Positions 54,688-64,000 of a stretch of 64,000 bases of DNA are shown piece by piece. How positions within the stretch are numbered: position 1 is the first letter of the stretch; every line of letters begins with the position of its first letter. The stretch lies in the NCBI GenBank assembly GCA_964030785.1, contig OZ034978.1:392001-456000 (forward strand), in the 5' to 3' direction. Under the pieces are notes generated by a model that saw only the letters and a program-made list of their open reading frames with translations, made no database searches and had not been told where the DNA came from. This DNA comes from Siderastrea siderea (Eukaryota; Cnidaria; Anthozoa; Scleractinia; Rhizangiidae). The position numbers and the translations under genes are program-made.

Positions 54688-55768
54688 AAAAGTATTTTGA
54701 CTACAGCGTAGTATTTACCTCTTTTGTCATTCATTTATTATTCAAGGAAATACGGTAATGTATAGTTGCCACGCAGATTGTAATATACAAAGTGGGAGGT
54801 AAACATGTCTCTCATAGATTGGGATAAGTAGTTACAAAGAGGCTCTTATATAGTAAAATCAGCGTATTCTGAAGACGCCTATGACATAATGAAATGAGGT
54901 TAACTTCTGGGTATTAGTAAACACAATAAACGCGGAAGCAAGAAGCGAGATTCGACCGTAAACCAGTGGCCTTCGGGAGGTGCTCACCTCATCTTTTGTG
55001 TGCATGCAGACCGGTGTTAAATTACAAAGGGTGCACCATTATTATGTCAAGAATTATTATCATTTGAGCAAAATTTTTTTCACAGCAAAAAGAAACTTGA
55101 GTGAAATTCAAGACTTCCTTTGTGCACAAAATATGTGTGGCTATGTGCTCGGTTTCTTAACATTTGCTTGGTACTGCCCGCTCAACCTGTACGTCTGCAA
55201 CTCTAATCTTGTCAGTGTTTTCCTCCATTGTTAATTTGAGTGGCATTTATTGAAGATGAGCTGAAAATTTTGATTATGGCGAAGGTCCTCGTGAAGTAGT
55301 TTAGAAATTTGGCATCTTCCTAGGCCTCATGACTTCCCGTAAACCCCCCCTGAATAAGCACCCTCTGAATAAGCACTCCCCCCCCCCAAATAAGCACCCC
55401 CGTCTATGAACTCTCCCGTTTCTTTTTTTCTGGGTAAGTACTATAGACTGTAGACGTTTTTGGAATAATCACGAAAAAAACAATCGATCAACTTGAGTAT
55501 GAAAACTTCTTAAAATTTCTTCACAGTCTTTTGACCATCACTTTCCTATAAGAACAGGGCTCATCATGGATAAAAATGTACGTGTTGTGAAAATGAAAGG
55601 GAAAATACTTTTTCCATACATGTAGATACAGTCTTACCTCATTGTTTCACAGGATAAACCACTACAAATGGTCCCTGCATTGGGTCTAAGGCCGGATAAT
55701 TTGAAACACAGACAATTGTTCACCAAGTATTTTATCTGGTTGTGCAGATTAACACAATGTCTGATACC

Positions 55769-56068
55769 CTAGCCTGAGAAAACAGCCGACGTTTCGCAAG
55801 GTCGCCACTTGAGCCCTCGCAAAACGACGTCTGAGTAACGAGCGCAGAAATTCCATACTGATGATGTGCACTACCCACATCTTGGAAGTGCTTCTGATTG
55901 GTTGAAAGAAAATTCCCTCGCGGAGAAGCAAGAACCAATCAGAAGCACTACCAAGATGTGGGTAGTGCACGTCATCAGTATAGAATTTCTGCGCTCTTGT
56001 TACTCAGACGTCGTTTTGCGAGGGCTCAAGTGGCGACCTCGCGAAACGTCGGCTGTTTTCTCAGGCTA
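55769..56068. mobile_element. Fold-back hAT-type MITE, 300 bp
   Basis: Long inverted arms (TAGCCTGAGAAAACAGCCGA ... TCGGCTGTTTTCTCAGGCTA) meet near 55,915. CTGATACC is directly repeated at both sides (55,761-55,768 and 56,069-56,076), the 8-bp duplication of hAT transposases. The overlapping frames on both strands are a result of the fold-back symmetry. Confidence 0.88.
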
Positions 56069-56678
56069 CTGATACCCCAAAATTAAATAATTTCTTGCGT
56101 TATTTAAAATACATCCATCAAATAGAGTGCAGCAATTCAAAACCATCTCCACAAATGAGAACCAAGGTTCTCCAAATTAATAGTAAAATGTACTTATAAA
56201 CTCATTACCTATAAGTAAATTACCTAAAGGAATCTCTTTACATCCTTAGATCTATACCACGCTGTTGTAAGCTTTCTGTTTCCTGGTCTTTTTTATCAGC
56301 TTGTATGCCCGCTTATGTTCTTGTGTGTGGCAGAATGCTAGCTAAGTTAGTAATAATAACTTCTTCTTTTCCTTTGAGAAACCTATTTGAAACCTATTTG
56401 ACACTTTTCCTTTGAGAAACCTATTTGACACTCACCCTTTAGTCTGAGGCAACCGTCGTGGAGCACAGGCCAAATGTAGCTTGAGACGCAATAAAGATCA
56501 GGAAAATTGTAATGGATAAATGCTTCCTTGTAAAATCCCTCCCATACAGTCTGGAAGCCTGGTACGAGGTCCCTTAGCTTAGTTTTCAAAGTTGTTTAAA
56601 TCACGTCTTCAGCATTTTTACCAGAGGGTGGAACAAGTTCAATGAAAGTTTCTATCTGTTCAAACATTTGTTTTGCAG

Positions 56679-56841
56679 ACCAGCCCAGGTTCTGCAGGCT
56701 CCATGTGGAACAGTATTCCTAGTGTGCCATGCACAAATCAATTGGCAGCTGAAGCAGAGAACGCCTCTTTAACAGAGGAAGACAAACACACTGCACTCAG
56801 GAGATCTCGCTCAACTTCTGATATAACACTGGAGTTGGAAA
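56679..56841 (+). CDS. RABEP1: Rabaptin-like exon 9 of those visible
   Basis: Acceptor TTGTTTTGCAG, donor GGAAA/GTAAGT; phase 0 in, phase 1 out. It encodes TSPGSAGSMWNSIPSVPCTN ... ALRRSRSTSDITLE, a Ser-rich acidic linker ending in an RRxxST motif like the rabaptin segment LRRAQSTDSL, a likely phosphorylated region between the coiled coils. Confidence 0.85.
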
Positions 56842-57354
56842 GTAAGTCAAACTGCTGATAAGTGTGTTTGGTTTTTCTTGCACATTGAGTGGTACACAAA
56901 TGCTGCATGGTAGTTATGCAAATTAAAATGGTGTTTATGCATATGCAACCAAATGCAAGGAAGTATGGGAGAAAACAACATAAAGACAAGGGTTTACCTA
57001 ATACGTGCTTAACTAGAGCACAAGACAGCCATTTTCATTTTTTGGAATGGAAGCAGGCAAAATGTGATGTGAAATCCATGTAACACATAAGCTGAGTGTG
57101 CGCATGATGTGATAAAAAATTTTTAAAGCCATTTAGAGCAGTGCATATTTCAGTTATTAACCTCACTGTGCATTTCATTCTGCTTGCTGCTTGTTGCTTC
57201 TGATATGAAGCTACAATTCCCTGATCTCTTTGTTAAACACCTGTACAATATAGCTGCAGCTAGAGCTATTTTAAGGAATCAGAAGTCCAGAGTTTCTCTA
57301 TAGTGGCATAAATAATTCTATTTGGTTTCCAGTTCTTTTCTCTCATCATTTCAG

Positions 57355-57497
57355 CTAGCAGTGGTGAAGTATCTAGAACACGTTCAGTAGAGGAGTTGCT
57401 TTCATGCAGTCCAGTGTCAGAGGGACCCAGCTCACACTTGCCGCCTAACAAGGGATCAGATGGTGGCAAGGTTGATTGGAAGGTGTTCCAAGAAGCT
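57355..57497 (+). CDS. RABEP1: Rabaptin-like exon 10 of those visible
   Basis: Acceptor CATCATTTCAG, donor GAAGCT/GTGAGT; the first two bases complete the split codon and the exon leaves in phase 0. A Ser/Pro-rich linker (RTRSVEELLSCSPVSEGPSS) ends in VDWKVFQEA, matching the rabaptin segment SETEWNLLQKEV that precedes the C-terminal coiled coil. Confidence 0.87.
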
Positions 57498-57882
57498 GTG
57501 AGTTTGTGATGAGAACAACGAAACTTTGAACTTCAGAAGCCATTTTGTATTTTGGTGACAGGCAAAATTAATTGTTAAGAATTGTTAAGAGGTGAAGTAA
57601 GTCAAAATTCATTGCATTCGGCTACCCAATTAAAAGATAACCTTAACGTGAACAGAGCTTTAGACTGGTATTATTACGAAATATCTGTCAATTGTTTTAG
57701 ATTGGAAACAACAGCAATGTTGCTCATCATTATCGAAATAAAATAAAATATTAAAAGAAATATTTTTCTTTGCACTCTGTGGTTCCAGAAAGTATTCCTA
57801 TCCACCTCACAAAGGAGAGTTAATATTCCAAGTTTTATGAGGGTTTCAAAGCAGTCAGAAAGTTAATTTTGTCTTTTTGCAG

Positions 57883-58026
57883 GTGAAAGTTTCCCATGAA
57901 AGTGTTTTGAGCAGGTCATGTGCAATGTGCATTAATTATGAACGACAACTTCAGAAAATGCAGGATGAAAACCAGAAATATCAAAATTTAGCTTCCAACT
58001 TACAAATGGCATTAGATCAAGAAAAG
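57883..58026 (+). CDS. RABEP1: Rabaptin-like exon 11 of those visible
   Basis: 144-nt phase-0 exon, acceptor CTTTTTGCAG, donor GAAAAG/GTATGG. It encodes SRSCAMCINYERQLQKMQDE, matching rabaptin RRCDMCSNYEKQLQ with both cysteines kept, then coiled coil to DQEK. Confidence 0.93.
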
Positions 58027-60043
58027 GTATGGACTTGCTTTGGGGCGAAAGAATACTTAAATGATAATGTTTATGTACAGCAGCCTATCATCCAAAGCCA
58101 GAAATTTATTATTTCCAGTCAGTATGAGTAATGTCGTGACGCAGATCAATATAGAGATCGATGTTGTGCTGACCTCTGATCCTTCTTTTGTAATCAACTT
58201 AAAGATGCTCTAACTCTGTCTATGTGTTGAAAATCTAAATATTTCAATCCAGCGTTTTATCTCAGATCCAACATTCCAACAACTCAATGTACACTTTGCA
58301 CTATATGTATTAAGACTCCTCTATCAGTCAAATGATGACCAGACTTCATGATATGGTCGGCAGTCGACAGTTTAGATAGGAGTAATTTCTATCCTTATCT
58401 TCTTGGCCAATTTAATAAGACATTACAACAGCTGATCTTCAGTATAAAGTGTGTTATGCCAAAGTCAAAGCTGTTTGTTCATGAGTGACATGAGTAGCCT
58501 ATGTGTGCAACTAATTGTTGCTTACGATTTTAAAAAATAAATTATGGAAAATTTAGTCAAAGATACGGTAATTGAAACGAAAATTACAATAAGAAATGAA
58601 CATAAACTTACTATAAGCAGCCGACAAGAAAAGTAAAGAAAGTGACAAAGTCGAAATAAGCGTCGAAACCTGCAAGACGAATGTGACGATAAAGACGTGG
58701 ATATCCTTCCTCCCCCAAACAACTACGACAAGACAAATGTGAACAAGATTTCGGAAGGAAAGAAACTAGCAGATTGATCACACACATGAGAGAGTACATA
58801 TACATGCACAATATGCAAAATAAAACTAACAAGTAGTTTTGTTGCTAAAACAAAAAGGAACAACAAATGGAGATGCTTTTAGTTTAAAGTTAATTACATT
58901 TAAAAAAATCGAAGTGACAACAGCAGGAGAGAGAAATAACGTGAAAATTATCGCGCAAAATCCGAGCTTTGTTTACCTAAGTCATTTTGTTTCAACTGAA
59001 AATTAAAACTGGCCCTCCTTTAAGTGACTGATTCAATCCCACATTTTCAAATTCACTGACATAACACATCACCAGTCACGCGAAATTCGTGTCACGCTCG
59101 AACTTGTGTGACATGTTTATTCACGTCTTCCGTGACTAGTTATGTCATATAAGAAAGTGTCAAAACCATGAAAACATGTGTTCGCCTTTTTTACAGAAAT
59201 ACGCCCAAACTCTAATAATGTCCCGATTTTGACCATCAATAATATATTGAATGATTTCACTGCGGCTTTTTACCCTTCATTACACTTCCAAACATTTACA
59301 GCATGTGTTTTTGAGGAAAAAGTGACCAACAAAGCGCTTCCTTGATATATCATCGCTCTAGAAAACCTGTGCTGCGTCACCACAGATCTTGTCAGCTAGC
59401 ATGGTAAATGTCACAAAACAAAGAGTTTGTAACGCTCTTATGAAACATTTTAAGAAAAAACACGGGAATTTCATAATAATGGTAAACGAAAGTGTTGGTT
59501 TTGGGCCCAGGTTGCACGTTAATCTTGGTTAATCCCGGATAAGGGGAATTTGTGGGTATGTATGCGAACTTTTCCGATCATGTGCCAAAACTTTCCCAAG
59601 AGCATGCCACCAAAATATTTAAAATCCTACAATTTTCAAAATGCGAGAGGTCTGGGGAAGGATTGTTAAAGAAAACATGAACGTAGGCATGTACAGTTAT
59701 CCCTTCTACACAGGTATACGTAAGACTACCAACACACCACGATCTTATGTTTGTGATCATTGGCTAAGAATAGGAAACGATGGAACGTGTTGAGTACCGC
59801 ATATGGATCATACTAAAATTAGGAAGAGCATTTAAAGCTCGATAATTACGTGCGGCAGGTTGTACTTTGCGTGCGTAAGAAATTCCTCTGTCGCGTAATT
59901 CTTATGTGCGAATAGGCGCGACTGATCAGCTTTTATTGTTTCGTGAAGAATTTCTCTCTGCGTCATGCATAAATTCACAAAACTACTTGTACTTGTAAAA
60001 CCGGTTAACCTCGCTATCACGAGTTCATTCGCAAAAGTAGTGG
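58027..60043. other. Rabaptin intron sequence
   Basis: AT-rich; no gene or structured element recognised. Repeated CACG/CGTG-rich words near 59,075-59,140 (GTCACGCG...CGTGAC) may be a small hairpin. Confidence 0.4.
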
Positions 60044-60394
60044 GCGCTTTCCATTCGACCAAAAGTTTCGGTTTGAAATTTCGAAAATTTCATGTGGCAA
60101 ATGGAACAGTAACTCCGGAAATTTTCCGGTTGGTTATACCAGCCCGGTTGCACCCAACGATTCCATTCAGTTTTGGACTGAAATTTCCAGAAATTTATGA
60201 CAGTGAGGTACTGGAAACCTAATTTTTTCGAATGGTAAAGTAATTTCCGAGTTTTCCGGTTGTTCCGATTTTCTGGAACGCTAGGACAACCTCGCGAAGT
60301 ATACCCAAAATTCCGCAATTTTATTCCGGAAAATCTCCATTCCATTCGCCTTGCCACCCGGAATTTCCGGGATTTTTGGTTGAATGGAAAGCGC
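60044..60394. mobile_element. MITE with GCGCTTTCCATTC termini
   Basis: The left end GCGCTTTCCATTCGACCAAA is inverted at the right end (TTTGGTTGAATGGAAAGCGC), about 350 bp in all, with repeated GGAATTTCC-like words inside. Target duplication unresolved. Confidence 0.65.
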
Positions 60395-60890
60395 TCAGTA
60401 TCTTCGTATCTTCAGTATCTTCTACCAGGTCTGTGGAAGTCTCAAGAGACATGTAAACTTACTGCTGATTGATCAGTGATTGTGTTACAAATCCCCATGG
60501 GAAATACACACGCACCCTTGAAACTAACAAGTATAACAGAAACACTGAAAACAAAAGATGCCAACTAACGAAAAAGAAATATAAGACCTATTAAAAAAGC
60601 TACGAACTACAAAATTCTGGTGCCTACAATGATGTAAAAGTGGTTGCTTATTAATAAACAAATTTTGTGTATCTGTCCGCCAGTGGTAAGGTGCCGTTGC
60701 AAGTGTAAAACCCCTATTGTAAGTGTAACACCCCTATTCACAATTTGTCTTGTAAGGGATTTTCAACACTACTTTAAAATCATTAACTGTCCCTGTGAAA
60801 CATGGTGACAAAAAGTATTGGTAAGATTTTCCATTTACATTACTTTATGTCAAGGGTTAAATATATTTTGGTCTGCCTTTCTTTCAACAG

Positions 60891-61070
60891 AAAGAACTTT
60901 TCAAAGAACAAAAGATGAGAAGTAGGCTGGAAGAAAGTGTTGCTCGTGCAGCTGAGGATGCGCAGATGCAAATAAACACACATGCTATGACAAACAACAA
61001 ACTGGAAAAGTTACTTGCTGGACTACGTGAAAACTTTGAGGCAACCAAACATGGAGCTCAAACTCACATT
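60891..61070 (+). CDS. RABEP1: Rabaptin-like exon 12 of those visible
   Basis: 180-nt phase-0 exon, acceptor TTCTTTCAACAG, donor CACATT/GTAAGA. It encodes KELFKEQKMRSRLEESVARA ... NNKLEKLLAGLRENFEATK, a coiled coil at the position of the rabaptin C-terminal half (ELEDFIKQSSED...ELQQGLSQAK). Confidence 0.87.
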
Positions 61071-61289
61071 GTAAGAATCTCAAGTCTAAATATGAGCGAA
61101 GTATCATGGTGCACCATTTGTTGAAGGTAGTGGTGTGCAATTTCAAATCCCTCATGGATTATTTACAATAATTAGCCAAATCTGTATATCCATGCTCATA
61201 TATATTTTAATTTTTTTTCTTACAAACGGTGCACCCAAAAAGTAACCCAAGTAATTTTTTTAACTAATGGCCCCCACCCCATAGAGGAA

Positions 61290-61815
61290 AGCGGTACACA
61301 CCATGATGACCAGTTAGAGTGCACCCATTGTACTGACTTGTTTTACTAGTACATCCATTATAGCAACCATTTTTGTCGTACGTCATTATGCTGACGCATT
61401 GTAGCAGCACATCAACTATAGGAACCATTTTAGCAATACATTCACTATAGCCACCATTGTAGGGTTACATCTACTATGGTAACCACTTTAAGGGTACATC
61501 CACCGCAGAAACCATTTTAGCGGCATATGGTGCCCCTAAAATGGTTTCCGTTGTTGGTGTACCGCTAAAATGATTACTACTAACAGTGGATGTACCCCTA
61601 AAATGATTACTACTAACAGTGGATGTACCCCTAAAATGGATACAAGTCAACTATAGTAGCCATTTTAGCAGCACATCCAGTGCGGTAATTATTTTAGGGG
61701 TACAACGACTATAGTAACCATTTTAGCAGCACATCAACTATAGTAATCATTTTATCAGCACATCCAGTAAAGAAACCTTTTTGGTGGTACATCCAAAAAC
61801 GTTATCATTAGAGGT
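61290..61815. repeat. Degenerate intronic tandem repeat in both orientations
   Basis: About 33-37 bp units with core AACCATTTTAGCAGCACATC and ACTATAGTA. From about 61,540 to 61,650 the units run in reverse complement (CCCTAAAATGATTACTACTA) before the original direction resumes at about 61,650. Non-coding. Confidence 0.85.
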
Positions 61816-61869
61816 ACACCCACTCAACATGTTAATGAGCTTTTTCTTCTTTGTTTCCTTTGTATTTAG

Positions 61870-61908
61870 GCAAAGCTTGTAGCTTCTAGGGATCAGCTCA
61901 CTCAAGAG
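61870..61908 (+). CDS. RABEP1: Rabaptin-like exon 13 of those visible
   Basis: 39-nt phase-0 exon, acceptor TTTGTATTTAG, donor CAAGAG/GTAAAC. It encodes AKLVASRDQLTQE, matching rabaptin MAVLMQSREQVSEE. The Rab5-binding C-terminal exons should follow beyond this window. Confidence 0.85.
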
Positions 61909-62729
61909 GTAAACATTACAGCATTTTCTTTCTGTGCTGTTTTGCTTTATGTAGCTTCAGGCCACAGAATGCCGTCACACACACCACTTACCAAGATGCC
62001 CTTAGGAAGTCTTTTGTAATGAAATCAAAACAATTATATAATTTTTGGTTGATTTTCAGTTTGGACACACTATATTTAGGAGTGATCTAGGTATTTGTTA
62101 TTACACCTGATCTAGGTGATCTAGGTGTTTGTTATTATTCCTTTTTTTTTTCATCGAGTTTGGCCTTGTGATTAACTTGTGTTGTCGTACGTTTAGATTC
62201 CCTGACTGTGCAAATCTTTTGTTTTTGTTTCGCTTTGTTCTTAACACAAGCTAACACAAGAACAAACTGAAGCCGAGAAGCTGTTACCACTGCCTTAGTA
62301 AAAATGACCTTGAGAAAAATCACCAGAGCAAATATTTTTAACATGAATCAATTGCAACTTGAACCAATGGCCTGGAAAAACAACTTGAATCAAAAGTATT
62401 AGGAATCCAATTCGTACTGGCTTTCAAATCTACTCACATCTTCCCCTGAATCACTGATTTCTAGATGTGTGTGATCTGAATAAAATTTCCACCACTAGAT
62501 AATCACCCTGTCACCTTCTCATTTCTGTTTTGGCAAGATTTTGACTTGTGAAATGAGTGGAATGATCTTCGTAGTGTGCAGCTACGCTCCACTATTGTGA
62601 CACACTGGTATCGTGGGTTTGTACCCTTGAAATCCTTTTTTCAGGCAGTTTCTTAAATTATTACACACTGCGAAGATTATTCCTCTCATTTCATGTTAAT
62701 ACCCCATTTTTTTATTGTGACATCTATTC
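61909..62729. other. Rabaptin intron sequence
   Basis: No further exon could be supported. A stretch near 62,250-62,298 can be read as LTQEQTEAEKLL but runs into a stop and has no donor. Confidence 0.4.
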
Positions 62730-62734
62730 AATTT

Positions 62735-63905
62735 CAATATCTTCTTTGTCCTCATCCTTTTCAATAATGTGTCTATCATCAGCGGCGCCCTCTTCGTCAC
62801 ACTGGATCAGTCCCTCACAAGGATCCTCTTTCTCTTAAAAAGCTAAGCTATGTGAGTCCTTTAGCCAGTCTAGGTCTCAATGAATCAGTTGTTCTTCAGT
62901 GCAGTCATTGCCTAGTGTTTGAGTGAGTTGTTAGTCAGCTGCTTGTCAAGCGTATTTATTCCAAGCTGCTAGAATCCAGTCCACCAGCCTCTCTCTTGGA
63001 GGACCCCTCGTGTTACCATGTGTTGTAAACTCAAGAATGCCACTCGCCCTCCACTCGTCTCATTTTTCTGTGGCACTCTTCTTGAAAGTTTGCTCCATGA
63101 GACATCCGGTGCCTGTATGTATTTCGTGCAGCCACCAGGAATGGCGACATCATGAACCCTACTGATCCACAACTCCTCCTTGACCGTGTTTAGATGGCAG
63201 TGAAACGCTTCCCAGGACAAAGACTCTGTCCAGTTAATGTCAACGAGACCCCAGGATTGCATTAGTTCTTCATTCACCTAAGCATTTGTAGACGATGTAA
63301 TGAAACACGTTCCTGCATATTTTAAGCACTTAAGGTCAAGTCTTGTGTCCAATCCACGGGATTGAACAAGCCATGAGGGTCACTTTGCACTTCGCACCAG
63401 CTAAAACCATCATCGGGCTCAGCTTGGTTCCATCAGCTTTTGTGGCAAGGCAAACTGATATGCAGACTTTTATGGCCTGTGGTCTTCTCTTTAACTTTTT
63501 GCACCCTTTCATCCATTGCCACAATCATTCTAAGCCTTCTAAGATTCAAAATATACGAAATGAACTTGTCGATGACATGAATTGGCCCCTATTGTGCTTG
63601 TTTAATCTTCTTTCCAAAGTTTAAACCATTTCTAGCCATAAACTTCTCAAGCCAACCATCACATTGAGATCTTTACACTCAATGCTAGTGGCATTTTTTT
63701 TCTGCGTGCGCTGTCTTCGCCTTTGCCATAATTAGACAGGCACAGGAGGACCTGGGCACCGTTTTCAGTTGAAAACTGGTGACTGGACGCAACAATTTTT
63801 AAGAAGGTTTTGGACATAATGCCGATCAAACAGTTGAAATTGAGCGAAATAATTCTTCGAGGGCAGAATGTAGCGTTTTTCTCAAAGAGAAAGCTGAATG
63901 GCAAC
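62735..63905 (-). pseudogene. Pogo/Tigger-like (DDE-1) transposase pseudogene
   Basis: Minus strand, several frames. 63,524-63,336 has SVCLATKADGTKLSPMMVLA, the start of a DDE-1 core. 63,277-62,969 has LSWEAFHCHL ... VAIPGGCTKYIQAPDVSWSK, the centre of the jerky/Tigger-type catalytic domain. An acidic tail (GLIQCDEEGAADDRHIIE) ends near 62,735. Upstream, 63,905-63,659 contains ENGAQVLLCL in a further frame. Stops and frame changes make it inactive. TIRs were not found within the window. Confidence 0.8.
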
Positions 63906-64000
63906 TGTTATTAAATTTTTACGGGTTTTCATTTTTGCAGCATGTGTTTTGTTGCAGTTTCCAAAACAGGTTCGACAAAATTTATTCATAAACACTGTAT

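Larger units (their letters stand above)
54254..54734. mobile_element. Penelope-like element fragment with inverted terminal copies
   Basis: Two near-identical 99-bp arms in inverted orientation (54,254-54,352 and 54,636-54,734) flank a fragment encoding, on the minus strand, FTGRNDLPVPAHFNQPDHSL ... GTLAPSGLNHDFSF (54,448-54,672). That peptide matches the C-terminal end of GIY-YIG endonuclease domains of Penelope-like retroelements (H-F-x-x-P-x-H-S and T-L-x-P-x-G-L-N). The arms carry hammerhead-like motifs. It is inserted in the C-rich MITE cluster. Confidence 0.75.

Noticed and set aside
55749..56086. Several overlapping 62-73 codon frames on both strands
   Set aside because: Mirror-image translations of the fold-back MITE.
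62250..62298. Possible next rabaptin exon (LTQEQTEAEK)
   Set aside because: Reaches a stop codon, lacks a donor, and the acceptor is poor.

Overview
The window looks like nuclear DNA of an animal, most likely an anthozoan cnidarian (coral or sea anemone). This is inferred from an intron-rich animal gene, very high transposon density and the mix of element types; no species is assigned.

Backbone: on the + strand, 13 internal exons of a rabaptin (RABEP1-like) gene run from 9,146 to 61,908. Splice phases agree from exon to exon. The peptides follow the animal rabaptin coiled coil (for example LEMYVAVLNTQK at 15,692-15,779). The 5' and 3' ends of the gene lie outside the window or were not found. 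Nearly everything else is intronic or upstream mobile DNA.

Region by region. 623-7,936: a Mutator-like (MULE-type) element with a perfect 9-bp target duplication. It has long terminal inverted repeats containing a ~22-bp minisatellite, a decayed SWIM-zinc-finger transposase-like fragment, and a decayed protein kinase joined to a putative cysteine peptidase. 9,100-15,800: six rabaptin exons among MITEs and a 36-bp minisatellite. 21,257-40,300: a complete but decayed Polinton/Maverick (adintovirus-like) element of about 19 kb sits in the 26-kb rabaptin intron, with 215-bp terminal inverted repeats that are themselves palindromes. It carries remnants of protein-primed DNA polymerase B, integrase, a zinc-ribbon factor, a PLA2-like protein, a minor capsid protein joined to a maturation protease, the major capsid protein, a penton-like protein, an acidic PPxY protein, a packaging ATPase and a collagen-like fibre, plus small ORFs. 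A 2.9-kb non-autonomous transposon is inserted in the first codons of the fibre gene. 41,900-45,600: two rabaptin exons, a Penelope-type hammerhead-like motif and a 31-bp minisatellite. 45,680-50,560: a long inverted repeat containing a Tc1/mariner copy. 50,698-53,008: a TTAA-flanked Kolobok-type element with a THAP domain. 53,280-56,070: further MITEs and a Penelope remnant. 56,679-61,908: five rabaptin exons. 62,730-63,905: a pogo/Tigger-like transposase pseudogene.

The rabaptin exons are intact, while almost every transposon gene has stops or frameshifts. This fits a live host gene whose introns have accumulated dead selfish DNA. The least explained items are the palindromic Polinton termini, a dense run of short perfect stem-loops inside the Polinton (38,627-38,915), and the kinase-peptidase cargo of the MULE.
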